The notes beneath the pieces are model-generated. The model did not search any database and had not been told where the DNA came from. It saw only the letters and a list, made by a program, of their open reading frames with translations. A stretch of DNA of 64,000 nucleotides from Flavobacterium sp. (GTDB taxonomy: Bacteria; Bacteroidota; Bacteroidia; Flavobacteriales; Flavobacteriaceae), in the NCBI GenBank assembly GCA_016787805.1, contig JAEUTY010000004.1, positions 1-64,000 of the forward strand, given 5' to 3'. Shown in pieces: positions 51,601 to 61,439 of this stretch (position 1 is its first letter; each line of letters opens with the position of its first letter). The translations under genes and the position numbers were made by a program.

Positions 51601-52272
51601 ATGAACATTTTAGAAACAAAAAGTGTCAATAAATTTTTTCACGAGCCAACAGAATTTCAAGTGTTGAAAAATATTTCTTTTGAGGTAAAGAAAGGAGAGT
51701 TTCTTTCCATGATTGGAAAATCTGGTAGTGGTAAGTCTACATTATTGTACATTCTTTCTACAATGGACACTGATTATAAAGGAGAACTATATATTGACAA
51801 CCAATTAATGTCAGGATTATCTATTGATCAATTAGCAGAAGTTAGGAACGAAAAAATTGGTTTTGTTTTTCAATTTCACTACTTGCTTCCTGAATTTTCT
51901 TGCTTGCAAAATGTAATGATTCCAGCTCTAAAACTTGGAAAACTATCCGAAAAAGAAATTGAAGCGCGCGCTTATCAAAAATTAGAAATATTAGGCTTAC
52001 AAGATCAAGCGTTAAAACCTGCTAGCAAACTTTCGGGTGGCCAACAACAACGTGTGGCAATTGCTAGAGCATTAATAAATGATCCTCTAATTATTATGGG
52101 AGACGAACCTACGGGAAATTTAGACAGTAAAAACACTTCTATCGTTTTTGACATTTTCCAAGAACTTACCCAAAACTTCGGGCAAACCATTATAGCTGTA
52201 ACGCATGATGACGACTTTGCTCACAAAAGCGATCGCATTATCGAAATGAAAGATGGTCAAATTATCGCTTAG
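51601..52272 (+). CDS. ABC transporter ATP-binding protein, LolD/MacB type
   Basis: 223 residues: Walker A GKSGSGKST, Q-loop FQFHYLLPE, signature LSGGQQQR, Walker B IIMGDEPTG and H-loop THDDDF. The closest subclass is LolD/MacB. It should energise the FtsX-type permease upstream for export of a lipophilic or peptide substrate. It is the last gene of the TetR-led operon. Confidence 0.87.
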   Translation: MNILETKSVNKFFHEPTEFQVLKNISFEVKKGEFLSMIGKSGSGKSTLLYILSTMDTDYKGELYIDNQLMSGLSIDQLAEVRNEKIGFVFQFHYLLPEFSCLQNVMIPALKLGKLSEKEIEARAYQKLEILGLQDQALKPASKLSGGQQQRVAIARALINDPLIIMGDEPTGNLDSKNTSIVFDIFQELTQNFGQTIIAVTHDDDFAHKSDRIIEMKDGQIIA

Positions 52273-52309
52273 TTGACTGTATTATTGCTGTTTGTCTGAA
52301 TGTATAGTA

Positions 52310-52357
52310 ATTTAGCAAGAAAATTCTTTTTCACTTTAACAGAATCATTACATTTAC
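52310..52357 (+). promoter_or_regulatory. Shared promoter motif upstream of acs gene
   Basis: ATTTAGCAAGAA (52310-52321), 27 bases, then TACATTTAC (52349-52357), 31 bases before the ATG. Same elements and spacing as upstream of the PrpE-like gene at 46197-46244; the 27 bases between differ in the two copies, pointing to conserved binding sites. Confidence 0.55.
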
Positions 52358-52388
52358 ATTACAAACAAATAATAATAAAAGAACAGCA

Positions 52389-54296
52389 ATGAGTTACTAT
52401 ACCATAGACAATTTAGAGCATTATTTTAAAATGTATAAAAAATCGGTGCGCGAACCTAGAAAATTTTGGGATAGAGTAGCCGATGAAAACTTTACTTGGT
52501 ACCAAAAGTGGGAAAAAGTATTGGAATTTGACATGCAAGAAGCACAATTCAAATGGTTTGTTGATGCCAAAGTCAATATCACTAAAAATTGCATTGATCG
52601 ACATTTGGCAAAACGGGGTGAAAAAACAGCTATCATTTTTGAACCGAATGATCCAAACGAAGAAGCGCAACATATTTCGTATAACGAATTGTATGCTAGA
52701 GTTTCCAAAATGGCCAATGTGCTGCGTGAACAAGGAATTAAAAAAGGCGACAGAGTTTGTATTTACCTTCCTATGATTCCTGAATTGGCAGTTGCTATAT
52801 TAGCGTGTGCTCGTATTGGAGCGATACATTCCGTTGTTTTTGCAGGATTTTCATCTTCAGCAGTTTCGGCTCGAATCAATGACTCTGAATGCAAAATGGT
52901 CATCACATCTGACGGAAGTTACCGTGGCAACAAAGCCATTGATTTAAAAGGAATTGTCGACGAAGCTCTAGAAAAATCGCCTTGTGTCGAAAAAGTGTTG
53001 GTGGTAAAAAGAACCAATACCAATGTAAATATGAAAGAAGGTCGCGACCAATGGCTTCAGCCGTTGATGGATGCTGCTATAGCCAATTGTGTAGCCGAAA
53101 TTATGGATGCTGAAGATCCTTTATTCATTTTGTACACTTCGGGTTCAACCGGAAAACCTAAAGGAATGGTGCATACTACAGCTGGTTACATGGTTTATAC
53201 TGCTTACACGTTTAAAAATATTTTCAACTACGAAGAAAACGATGTGTATTGGTGCACCGCAGATATTGGTTGGATTACAGGACATTCGTACATTCTTTAC
53301 GGACCACTTTTGAATGGTGCAACTACCGTTATTTTTGAAGGTGTTCCGTCGTATCCAGATTTTAGTCGTTTTTGGGAAGTAATTGAAAAACACAAAGTCA
53401 ACCAATTTTATACAGCACCAACAGCAATTCGCGCACTAGCCAAAGAAAGTTTGGATTACGTGCAACGTTTTCCACTGAGTTCATTAAAAGTGATTGGTTC
53501 TGTAGGTGAACCTATCAATGAAGAAGCTTGGCACTGGTACAACGACCACGTAGGAGGGAAGCGTTGTCCATTAGTAGATACATGGTGGCAAACCGAAACG
53601 GGTGGAATTATGATTTCTCCAGTTCCGTTTGTAACACCAACCAAACCAACCTATGCATCGTTACCATTACCTGGAATTCAACCCGTTTTAATGGACGAAT
53701 TGCGCAACGAAATTGAAGGCAATCAAGTAACTGGAAGTTTGTGTATCAAATTCCCTTGGCCTTCAATGGCAAGAACTATTTGGGGCGATCACCAACGCTA
53801 CAAAGAAACGTATTTTACAGCTTTTCCAGGGAAATATTTCACGGGAGATGGCGCTTTGCGCGATGAAGTAGGTTATTACCGAATTACAGGCCGTGTAGAC
53901 GATGTAATCATTGTATCTGGACACAATTTAGGAACTGCTCCAATTGAAGATGCTATCAACGAACATCCAGCTGTGGCAGAAAGTGCAATTGTTGGTTTCC
54001 CGCATGATATCAAAGGAAATGCTTTATATGGTTTCATTATTTTGAAAGAAGTAGGTGAGAGTCGTGATCGCGATAATTTAGCAAAAGAGATCAACCAATT
54101 AATTTCTGATCAAATCGGACCGATTGCGAAATTGGATAAAATTCAGTTTGTAAGTGGCTTACCAAAAACCCGTTCTGGCAAAATTATGCGTCGCATTTTA
54201 CGAAAAATTGCAGAAGGTGACTTTTCCAACTTTGGTGACACATCAACCTTACTCAACCCCGAGATTGTTGATGAAATTAAAGATGGAAAATTATAA
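52389..54296 (+). CDS. acs: Acetyl-CoA synthetase
   Basis: 635 residues, full length for AcsA. YTSGSTGKPKGMVHTTAGY, DTWWQTETGG, and C-terminal LPKTRSGKIMRRILR with the Lys controlled by acetylation in other bacteria. It converts acetate, CoA and ATP to acetyl-CoA. Transcribed alone between the shared promoter motif and a terminator, close to transport and two-component genes that fit acetate uptake and sensing. Confidence 0.9.
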   Translation: MSYYTIDNLEHYFKMYKKSVREPRKFWDRVADENFTWYQKWEKVLEFDMQEAQFKWFVDAKVNITKNCIDRHLAKRGEKTAIIFEPNDPNEEAQHISYNELYARVSKMANVLREQGIKKGDRVCIYLPMIPELAVAILACARIGAIHSVVFAGFSSSAVSARINDSECKMVITSDGSYRGNKAIDLKGIVDEALEKSPCVEKVLVVKRTNTNVNMKEGRDQWLQPLMDAAIANCVAEIMDAEDPLFILYTSGSTGKPKGMVHTTAGYMVYTAYTFKNIFNYEENDVYWCTADIGWITGHSYILYGPLLNGATTVIFEGVPSYPDFSRFWEVIEKHKVNQFYTAPTAIRALAKESLDYVQRFPLSSLKVIGSVGEPINEEAWHWYNDHVGGKRCPLVDTWWQTETGGIMISPVPFVTPTKPTYASLPLPGIQPVLMDELRNEIEGNQVTGSLCIKFPWPSMARTIWGDHQRYKETYFTAFPGKYFTGDGALRDEVGYYRITGRVDDVIIVSGHNLGTAPIEDAINEHPAVAESAIVGFPHDIKGNALYGFIILKEVGESRDRDNLAKEINQLISDQIGPIAKLDKIQFVSGLPKTRSGKIMRRILRKIAEGDFSNFGDTSTLLNPEIVDEIKDGKL

Positions 54297-54317
54297 TATT
54301 GAGTTTGTTTATTTTGT

Positions 54318-54353
54318 AAATGACCGCTTTAGAAATAAGGCGGTTATTTTTTT
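54318..54353 (+). terminator. Terminator after acs
   Basis: Arms AAATGACCGC / GCGGTTATTT (one G-T pair) around a 12-base loop, followed by T residues. Confidence 0.8.
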
Positions 54354-54423
54354 AACTTTTGTTCAACTTTTAGATGATTATTTTTAAACTAAATTTGAAT
54401 AAAATTATAAAAATCAAGTTGTT

Positions 54424-55674
54424 ATGAAGAATTTTTTTACTCAAAACTTATTTAACGCTATTACTATAATAATTGTTATATGTAGTAATTTTTCATTCGC
54501 ACAATCCAATGCAATTAGGTTAGTTGCTTTTAATTATAACTCACAAAATGGAGCTACAATTGTGCGTTGGAATGCAGGAGAAACAGCGTTTGACAATGTA
54601 TATCCTACTAATGTTCAAGGAATTATATCTGGCTCGTCAGCATTTGATTCAAAACGCTCAAATTACTTTGCTCGTGTAATTGACAATACTTCAGGTACTT
54701 CAGAAGCTCGATTGATTAAATTCAACACTAACTCAGAAGCTATTTCTTTAACACCAATCGAAAATGTTTTTAATGGTGGTTCCGAAGTTGATATGCAAAA
54801 TGGTTTGGTTTACACCTATGATAGTGATGCAAATAACAATGTGTTTTTAAGTGAATACAATCCAATTTCAGGAACACAAACTAACTTGGGGAGCTTTTCT
54901 TTTAGTCCAGGAACAGGGTTTTTCCCTGATTCAACTTGTTACGATAGTAATTCAAAAAAATATTATTTCTTGATTTTAGAAGATAATCAAGTGAAATTGG
55001 TAACTGCATCTGTTACATCTCAACCTCTTTCGTATACCGTTATTCCAATAACTAATACGGACAACAGTGGAAATATTGGTTTGGAATTTAGTAATGAAAC
55101 CAACACCATTTTTGCTATGTACTCGATTTATGATGCAGCTGCAGGTAATTTTAATCAAATAATGGTCGGAAGTTTAAATCCATCAAATGGCGAACTTTCT
55201 TCAATAGTAACAATCGAAAATATATATGGTTATCAGTTTTCAAATCGAACATACGATCAAGACTCAGAATCGATGATTTTTGTTGGCTTTGATACTAATT
55301 TTACAGCTGGTTTGTATATTGTTAATACCGAAACTGGAAATTATGAAATTTTACCGATGGCCGGAGATAACATTAATGAATTGGAATGTGACAATTCATT
55401 GTATGCTGAGGCGAAATATGGAGCGTTATCAATGGATGAAAATACAATTTTGGACGTTAAAATTGCACCAAATCCATCAAAAAATTATTTTAAAGTGGTT
55501 TTTAACGAAACAACCGCAGACTACCAAATCACTGATCTTTTAGGCAAAACTGTTAAGTTTGGCGTAATTAATAATGACACAACTATTGATGTTAGCAACT
55601 TGACAAAAGGAATTTACTTATTCAATATGGTAAATGAAGAAAAAACACACATACAAAAAATCATTATTGATTAA
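54424..55674 (+). CDS. T9SS-sorted secreted protein, propeller-like
   Basis: 416 residues. N-terminal signal (hydrophobic stretch ending SNFSFAQ), about 320 residues of repeated beta strands with no clear family, then a type IX sorting domain of about 70 residues (IAPNPSKNYFKV to the end, with LTKGIYLFNM). It should be secreted and attached to or released from the cell surface. The 3' end overlaps the convergent gene by 11 bases. Confidence 0.72.
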   Translation: MKNFFTQNLFNAITIIIVICSNFSFAQSNAIRLVAFNYNSQNGATIVRWNAGETAFDNVYPTNVQGIISGSSAFDSKRSNYFARVIDNTSGTSEARLIKFNTNSEAISLTPIENVFNGGSEVDMQNGLVYTYDSDANNNVFLSEYNPISGTQTNLGSFSFSPGTGFFPDSTCYDSNSKKYYFLILEDNQVKLVTASVTSQPLSYTVIPITNTDNSGNIGLEFSNETNTIFAMYSIYDAAAGNFNQIMVGSLNPSNGELSSIVTIENIYGYQFSNRTYDQDSESMIFVGFDTNFTAGLYIVNTETGNYEILPMAGDNINELECDNSLYAEAKYGALSMDENTILDVKIAPNPSKNYFKVVFNETTADYQITDLLGKTVKFGVINNDTTIDVSNLTKGIYLFNMVNEEKTHIQKIIID

Positions 55675-56041
55675 TTTTACGTCTGAAATTTTTAATATAT
55701 AAAACAACCAACGCCAAAAAAGGCGCAGTTGATGCCATAATTTTATAATTAGTAGACAATAATCCAACCACAAAAAACAAGAGAACAATTGGCGTTAAAA
55801 TAATCACTCCTAAATGATTTAGTTTAGCATTAATCTTAGGGTTGATTACGGCATAAATCAAAATCAATTGTGCTGTTAACCCTAATAAAATTAATGGATG
55901 AGTAAAATTACTAACCCAATTTTTAGTGTTAGTAAAAATCTCATATTCACCTTGAAAAACAAACATAGAATTGTGAGGTGGCCATTCTAAATAACAAATT
56001 GAAAATGCAACTAATAGTGCTAAATTGATCATTCGTTTCAT
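55664..56041 (-). CDS. Small four-helix membrane protein, hypothetical
   Basis: 125 residues with four hydrophobic helices; the loop between the first two contains EWPPHNSMFVFQGEYEIF. No family assigned. It is convergent with, and slightly overlaps, the T9SS gene. Confidence 0.65.
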   Translation of the reverse strand: MKRMINLALLVAFSICYLEWPPHNSMFVFQGEYEIFTNTKNWVSNFTHPLILLGLTAQLILIYAVINPKINAKLNHLGVIILTPIVLLFFVVGLLSTNYKIMASTAPFLALVVLYIKNFRRKINQ

Positions 56042-56149
56042 TCAAAAAAATAGCTTTAATAATACCAATTTTTAATTCTTAAACTGAATTATAAAATATC
56101 AAAAATACACGAATCTTGTATCATTTTTTTATATTAGCAAAAAAAAGTT

Positions 56150-57463
56150 ATGAATACAATTGATGAACTAAAAGAAGCATTAGGCATTTCGCCAAATAAT
56201 ATTCCTCTCAAAATGCTTCTAGCCAATTCGTTAGTCAAATTTTTTCGAACTGAAGAAGCAAAAGAACAATTTCTTGAAATAATAGAAATGGACCCTTATC
56301 ATAGCGAAGCCAAGTTAGGTTTGTCAAATATTTATTTTGAAAATGCTGAATATTCTAAAAGTATAGTTGTTCTTGAAGACGTTTTAAAAATAAATCCTAC
56401 ACATTTTGATGCACTTTTATTGTTTACCAAGATTTTAGTTAAGGAAAATTCAATAAGTCAAGCCGCTGTTTATTACCAAAAAGTTCTTAATTTAAATCCA
56501 AAATTTAAAGATGAGCAATTGGATAATATGCTAAGAGTTTCCAACCAAGCTTCAAATTATGATGATGATTTTAATGAGGATGAAAATGAAAAGTCGATGA
56601 TGACTAAGCCCGATATTAATTTTGATGATGTTGGTGGAATGGAAGACGTGAAGAAAGAAATTGAACTAAAAATAATACATCCACTCAATTTTCCTGATTT
56701 GTATAAAGCTTATGGAAAAAAAACAGGTGGAGGAATACTACTTTATGGTCCGCCAGGCTGTGGAAAAACGTTTATTGCTAAAGCTACAGCAGGACATATA
56801 AACGCTAATTTTATAGCTGTTGGATTGAATGATATTTTAGATATGTGGGTTGGTAATAGCGAAAAAAACTTACATCAAGTGTTTGAATTTGCCCGAAAAA
56901 ATAAACCTTGTGTTTTGTTTTTTGATGAAATTGATGCATTAGGCGCAAGTAGAAACGATATGAAGCATTCAAGTAGTAAAGTACTAATTAATCAGTTTTT
57001 ACAAGAATTAGATGGAGTTGAAACCAATAATGATGGAGTTTTGATATTAGGAGCAACAAATGCACCATGGCATCTTGACACAGCATTCAGAAGACCTGGT
57101 CGATTTGATAGAATTATTTTTGTTCCACCTCCAGATGACCAAGCGAGAGAGTCTATTTTGAATATAAAATTAAAAGGCAAACCAATCGACTTGATAGACT
57201 CTAAAAAAATTGCAAAAGGATTGACAGATTTTTCAGGAGCTGATATTGAAGCGCTAATTGATATCGCCATTGAAGAAAAATTACAAAGCGCATTTAAAAC
57301 TGGAATTCCAGAACCAATAATCAATAAAGATTTATTAGAAGCATCTAAAAAACATAAGCCAAGTACAAAAGAATGGTTCCAAACTGCCAAAAATTTTGCA
57401 CTTTATTCGAATGAATCGGGTTTGTACGATCCAATTTTAAGTTTTTTAAAAATAAAAAAATAG
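56150..57463 (+). CDS. TPR-AAA+ ATPase
   Basis: 437 residues. N-terminal TPR repeats (about 5-130), a short acidic linker (DDDFNEDENEK), then one classical AAA domain: GPPGCGKT (Walker A), pore loop MWVGNSEK, VLFFDEID (Walker B), sensor GATNAPW, arginine fingers RRPGRFDR. The AAA part is of the Cdc48/katanin/spastin group. It probably forms a hexamer that remodels a protein bound by the TPRs. It precedes by six bases a TPR-membrane gene, and the two likely act together. Confidence 0.82.
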   Translation: MNTIDELKEALGISPNNIPLKMLLANSLVKFFRTEEAKEQFLEIIEMDPYHSEAKLGLSNIYFENAEYSKSIVVLEDVLKINPTHFDALLLFTKILVKENSISQAAVYYQKVLNLNPKFKDEQLDNMLRVSNQASNYDDDFNEDENEKSMMTKPDINFDDVGGMEDVKKEIELKIIHPLNFPDLYKAYGKKTGGGILLYGPPGCGKTFIAKATAGHINANFIAVGLNDILDMWVGNSEKNLHQVFEFARKNKPCVLFFDEIDALGASRNDMKHSSSKVLINQFLQELDGVETNNDGVLILGATNAPWHLDTAFRRPGRFDRIIFVPPPDDQARESILNIKLKGKPIDLIDSKKIAKGLTDFSGADIEALIDIAIEEKLQSAFKTGIPEPIINKDLLEASKKHKPSTKEWFQTAKNFALYSNESGLYDPILSFLKIKK

Positions 57464-57469
57464 CCTGTA

Positions 57470-58711
57470 ATGACCCAACAATTGATCGAAAGAGCAACAC
57501 TTTTGTTTGAACAAAAAAGATTCAAAGAAGCACAAAATGGAATTATGGAAGTTTTAGCAACAGAACCTGAGAATATTCAGTGCTTAATTCTTCTAGTTGA
57601 AATTAAAATAGAAAAAGATGAGTTTGACGAGGCTCTAAAAATTGTTGATAATGCAATTGGGATTCAACCCGACTATGATGTACTTTATTATATTAAGTCT
57701 AGAGTATTAGTAAATCTAGAAAAAACCAACGAGGCTTTGAGCTGCATAAATGAAGCTATACGTCTTGACCCTTATGATGCTGATAATCACGCTTTTTTAG
57801 GTTTTATTTACAATCAAAAAAAGCAATTTGAAGATGCCTTAGCATCAGCGAATGAAGCACTATCTATCGATGGTGCACATGTATTTGCTTTAAATGTTAG
57901 AAGTACAGCTTTGCTCAAACTGAATAGAAAAAATGAATCGTTTGAAACCATAGAAGGCGCATTGTATGAAAACCCTAATAATGCTTTTACTCATGCTAAT
58001 TATGGTTGGGGTTTATTAGAAAAAGGAAATTCAGACAAAGCGTTAATGCATTTTCGGGAGTCTTTAAAAAATGATCCCAATTTTGAATATGCTCAAAGCG
58101 GTATGGCTGAGGCTTTAAAGTCAAAATATTTAATTTACAAATGGTTTTTAAAGTATTCTTTTTGGATTAGTAATCAAACATCAAAGAATCAATGGGTATT
58201 TATAATTGTGTTTTATTTTGGAACAAAATTTTTAAGAAGCTTAGCTAATTCTAATACCGCTTTGAGCCCATTTTTAATGCCAATCATAGTTCTTTTAACA
58301 TTATTTGCTTTCTCAACATGGGTAATTACGCCTCTTGTAAATCTTCTGTTTCGCTTGAATAAATATGGCAAGCACTTATTAACAAAGCAAGAAATTAAAA
58401 GTTCAAATAGTGTAGGAGTGAGTGTAATCGTTTTGATTATTGGTTTGCTTACCATGTTTTTTGACGATACTATTGGCGCAAGTATTGCAATATTTGGATT
58501 TACTATGATGCTTCCATTAAGCAATCAGTTTCAAAAACCGAGGTTTTTCTTTTTTGGTTATACACTATTGATGATGGTTTTAGGTTTTGGAGCCGTGTTT
58601 TTGGTTGTAAAAGATGGTGAATTGTTCAATGGAATTTCCATGTTGTATTTAGTTTCTTTTATTGCGTATCAATGGATAGCTAATTACTTCATAATCAATA
58701 GAAATTATTAA
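57470..58711 (+). CDS. TPR protein with C-terminal membrane helices, partner of AAA ATPase
   Basis: 413 residues. About six TPR repeats in residues 1-220, a basic linker, then four or five membrane helices (about 235-410). The TPR face is cytoplasmic if the helices anchor it in the inner membrane, which would bring the AAA ATPase encoded upstream to the membrane. No known family beyond TPR. Confidence 0.75.
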   Translation: MTQQLIERATLLFEQKRFKEAQNGIMEVLATEPENIQCLILLVEIKIEKDEFDEALKIVDNAIGIQPDYDVLYYIKSRVLVNLEKTNEALSCINEAIRLDPYDADNHAFLGFIYNQKKQFEDALASANEALSIDGAHVFALNVRSTALLKLNRKNESFETIEGALYENPNNAFTHANYGWGLLEKGNSDKALMHFRESLKNDPNFEYAQSGMAEALKSKYLIYKWFLKYSFWISNQTSKNQWVFIIVFYFGTKFLRSLANSNTALSPFLMPIIVLLTLFAFSTWVITPLVNLLFRLNKYGKHLLTKQEIKSSNSVGVSVIVLIIGLLTMFFDDTIGASIAIFGFTMMLPLSNQFQKPRFFFFGYTLLMMVLGFGAVFLVVKDGELFNGISMLYLVSFIAYQWIANYFIINRNY

Positions 58712-58717
58712 TTTTTT

Positions 58718-59317
58718 TTAATTCCAAAGTCCTAATCGCGATTTCAATTTTAAAAACAGTAAAGCTATCGAATAAGCATCGTCTGTAGCGCTGATTCGGT
58801 CAGCTTTCGGGACTTTGAACAATGAACTTAATTCATCCAACGAAAAACTTTTATCTGTAATATCGTGCAGCTTTCGGTACATTACTTCAATATCCAAAGC
58901 TTCATTTTTGATTCTACCACATTCCATTTTCGACAAAACCATGTTGAGCATTTCAATGTCAAAATTAATGCGATGCCCAACTAATGTTGAATTTCCAACA
59001 AATTCAAGAAGTTTTTCAATAGCAATAGGCTCCACTAATTTTGGAATACTACTTTCCATCAAAAAATCGTTGGTAATGCCGTTATCGTGCAAATATTTGT
59101 ATTGCGGAATAGCTACTTCAAAAGAGTCTCCGACCAAAATAGTATCATTGACCACACCAATTGCTCCAAAAGACAAAATCACATCTTTTTCAATATTTAA
59201 ACCAGTAGTTTCAATACTTAACGCAACAAATCGGTTTGATTTTTTTTCAAATTTGGAAACATAGTTTTTGTAAAACTCAGGATAAGGTTTGTTAATATTT
59301 TTTAACCAATCAAGCAT
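58718..59317 (-). CDS. DnaQ-like 3'-5' exonuclease fold with altered catalytic motifs
   Basis: 199 residues of the DEDD exonuclease fold. Motif I reads LSIETTGL: the first Asp of the usual DxE is Ser. Motif II (VGHRINFDIEML) is intact. In motif III (RISATDDAYS) the Asp is present but the His expected five residues before it is not. The protein may be inactive or rely on other residues. It follows the CBS/DUF294 gene by three bases, a pairing common in Bacteroidota. Loss of activity is inferred. Confidence 0.75.
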   Translation of the reverse strand: MLDWLKNINKPYPEFYKNYVSKFEKKSNRFVALSIETTGLNIEKDVILSFGAIGVVNDTILVGDSFEVAIPQYKYLHDNGITNDFLMESSIPKLVEPIAIEKLLEFVGNSTLVGHRINFDIEMLNMVLSKMECGRIKNEALDIEVMYRKLHDITDKSFSLDELSSLFKVPKADRISATDDAYSIALLFLKLKSRLGLWN

Positions 59318-59320
59318 AAA

Positions 59321-61231
59321 TTATGAAAATTGAGTGAGTTGAAAACGATCTTTTATCAGTTCTTCTAAATCTTCCATTGGAGCTAAGGCATTTTTCAGTT
59401 TCTCTTTATCCGATTTGGAAAACTCTTCTACATTGATGTATTGTCCTGTTGAATCATTTTTGATGCCTTCTATAGTTCTAAATTTAGACAAAGTCAGAAA
59501 GGCTTCCGCACAATTCAAATATACTTCCGCATGCTTAGGATCTACGATAGCCAATTGTTTGAATCGCAAAAAAGTATTATTTATTCCTTTGATATTCAGA
59601 CTCAAAACCATTATTCGAGCGCCATCAATCAATGGCATTAATGCTCTTGTTTTGATGTCAAATTTTCCTTTGAATTCGCCTTCTTCTTCCAAATTGAATT
59701 TTTTAAAGAAATTAAGAGGAGCTGGTTTTTTCAACGCATCATTTCCTAAATAATCAAAGAAAAGTACATTATTTTTTACATTTTTAAATATGGTTTCGGT
59801 AATGGTATCTTCCAATTTTTGTTCGCCAAATGCCAAGTCATAATCAAAGAAAACACTGCTAATATCATTCGAAACTTCACCTGGAGTATTCATCCAATTG
59901 TTGTATTGTTTTATCCAGTCTGTCAATGATTTACACCAAAGCAAATTACTCGCCATGTGATTTTGCATACAGTTAGAATAACCTATTTTTTCTAATGTAC
60001 TTGTTGCTTTCTTAGCTAATCGAATGAAATAGTCTTTTACATCACGGTATTTCTCATCAGCAACATCTTCAAAAATTAAAATACTATCTTGATCAGTTAA
60101 CAAAATTTGTTCTTTACGGCCTTGACTACCAATACTTAACCACGCAAATCGAGCAGGAGGAGAGCCCAAATCTAAAATAGCAAGTTCTACAGCTCGTTTT
60201 ACCAAAGCCAATGTTATTTCGCCGCTAATGCTATTAATATGTGTAAGTGGAATGTTTTTCTCCAATGAACTTTGGATAATATCAGTGAGTTTATCGCGAA
60301 CCATTTTCAAGTCTTTGGCACTTTGCGAGCGCTTTATTTCTTTAAGAAGAATACCCGGATTACTTGCTTGCGCAACAACCAAATCATGTTCAGAAATCAC
60401 GCCTTTAATATCGGATTTATCGGTTCCGTCAAACGTGACACAAAGATGTGTAACGCCATGTTTAAGCATAATCAACTGTGCTTCGGCGACTGAAATATTC
60501 TCAGAAACGGTAACGACAGGCGAGGCCATAATAGTTGAAATAGGAGAAGTAATTTCCACTTTTCCAGTAACTACTTTGGTTCTAAAATCAGTATCTGTGA
60601 CAATTCCAATTGGGTAATTATTCTCTGAAACAACTGCGCTATTCATCAAATTTTCAGTCATTACTTGTGCCACTTCTTTGATTTTTGTGGTAGCTGTAAC
60701 TTTTACTGGCGTTTTGGTATACGTCAACGATTGAAAATACAAGGTATCGGATTGAGCATCAGAAACGACATTATCAGTGATTAATTTATTATTGTATTTA
60801 TCAGCAGGGTTTTTAGAATTTGTAGCAAAACTTTCCAATAAAAAGTTCAACACTTCCGGATTTTGCGCAACATAAGGTTTGAAAACTTCAATAGGAATGG
60901 CGTAAAGAATGCTTTCTTCACGAGCTTTGGCCGTCATTTGGTAATTGTTTTTAGCAAAAAATGGGCGTAATCCAAAAATATCACCAGGATAACATTTGTT
61001 CAATAAGGATTCATCAGCATCTGAAATCACTGTTAAATGTATGGCACCAGAAGCCACAACATAAAACGTATCGTGCAGAGGATCATTAATTTGAAACAAT
61101 GATTTGTGTTTTTCCAAATTAATAACTCGTATCGAATTAGTAATCTTAATTAAATCATCGTGCGATAAAAAATTAAACGGTTCGTAATCTTTTAAAAAAT
61201 CGGCAACACGTTGTGCAATAGCGCTACTCAT
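59321..61231 (-). CDS. Cyclic-nucleotide-binding/CBS/DUF294 nucleotidyltransferase-like protein
   Basis: Start placed at the ATG at 61231 (MSSAIAQRVADFL); an earlier in-frame ATG adds 13 residues of poor character. 636 residues: cNMP-binding domain (about 20-130), a pair of CBS domains (about 165-290), the DUF294 nucleotidyltransferase region with IGSQGRKEQ and TDQDSILIF, and a C-terminal helical DUF294_C part. Acts in the cytoplasm; the signal and substrate are not known. Operon with the exonuclease-like gene. Confidence 0.85.
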   Translation of the reverse strand: MSSAIAQRVADFLKDYEPFNFLSHDDLIKITNSIRVINLEKHKSLFQINDPLHDTFYVVASGAIHLTVISDADESLLNKCYPGDIFGLRPFFAKNNYQMTAKAREESILYAIPIEVFKPYVAQNPEVLNFLLESFATNSKNPADKYNNKLITDNVVSDAQSDTLYFQSLTYTKTPVKVTATTKIKEVAQVMTENLMNSAVVSENNYPIGIVTDTDFRTKVVTGKVEITSPISTIMASPVVTVSENISVAEAQLIMLKHGVTHLCVTFDGTDKSDIKGVISEHDLVVAQASNPGILLKEIKRSQSAKDLKMVRDKLTDIIQSSLEKNIPLTHINSISGEITLALVKRAVELAILDLGSPPARFAWLSIGSQGRKEQILLTDQDSILIFEDVADEKYRDVKDYFIRLAKKATSTLEKIGYSNCMQNHMASNLLWCKSLTDWIKQYNNWMNTPGEVSNDISSVFFDYDLAFGEQKLEDTITETIFKNVKNNVLFFDYLGNDALKKPAPLNFFKKFNLEEEGEFKGKFDIKTRALMPLIDGARIMVLSLNIKGINNTFLRFKQLAIVDPKHAEVYLNCAEAFLTLSKFRTIEGIKNDSTGQYINVEEFSKSDKEKLKNALAPMEDLEELIKDRFQLTQFS

Positions 61232-61439
61232 AAGAAAGTTATTTTTATAAAAATAGAAAGAATCAATCAATTCGCAAAGTTAATAATGATATTTTTTTTA
61301 ACCATCCAATACCAATAATAGATTATTCAAATAATTCTAAAAAGATCAGAATAGGTCATTGTTTTGAAAAATTCTATTTTACATAATATAAATTATAGTG
61401 CAATAATGTAAATTTAATTAAACAGGAAATTTCTAGTAT

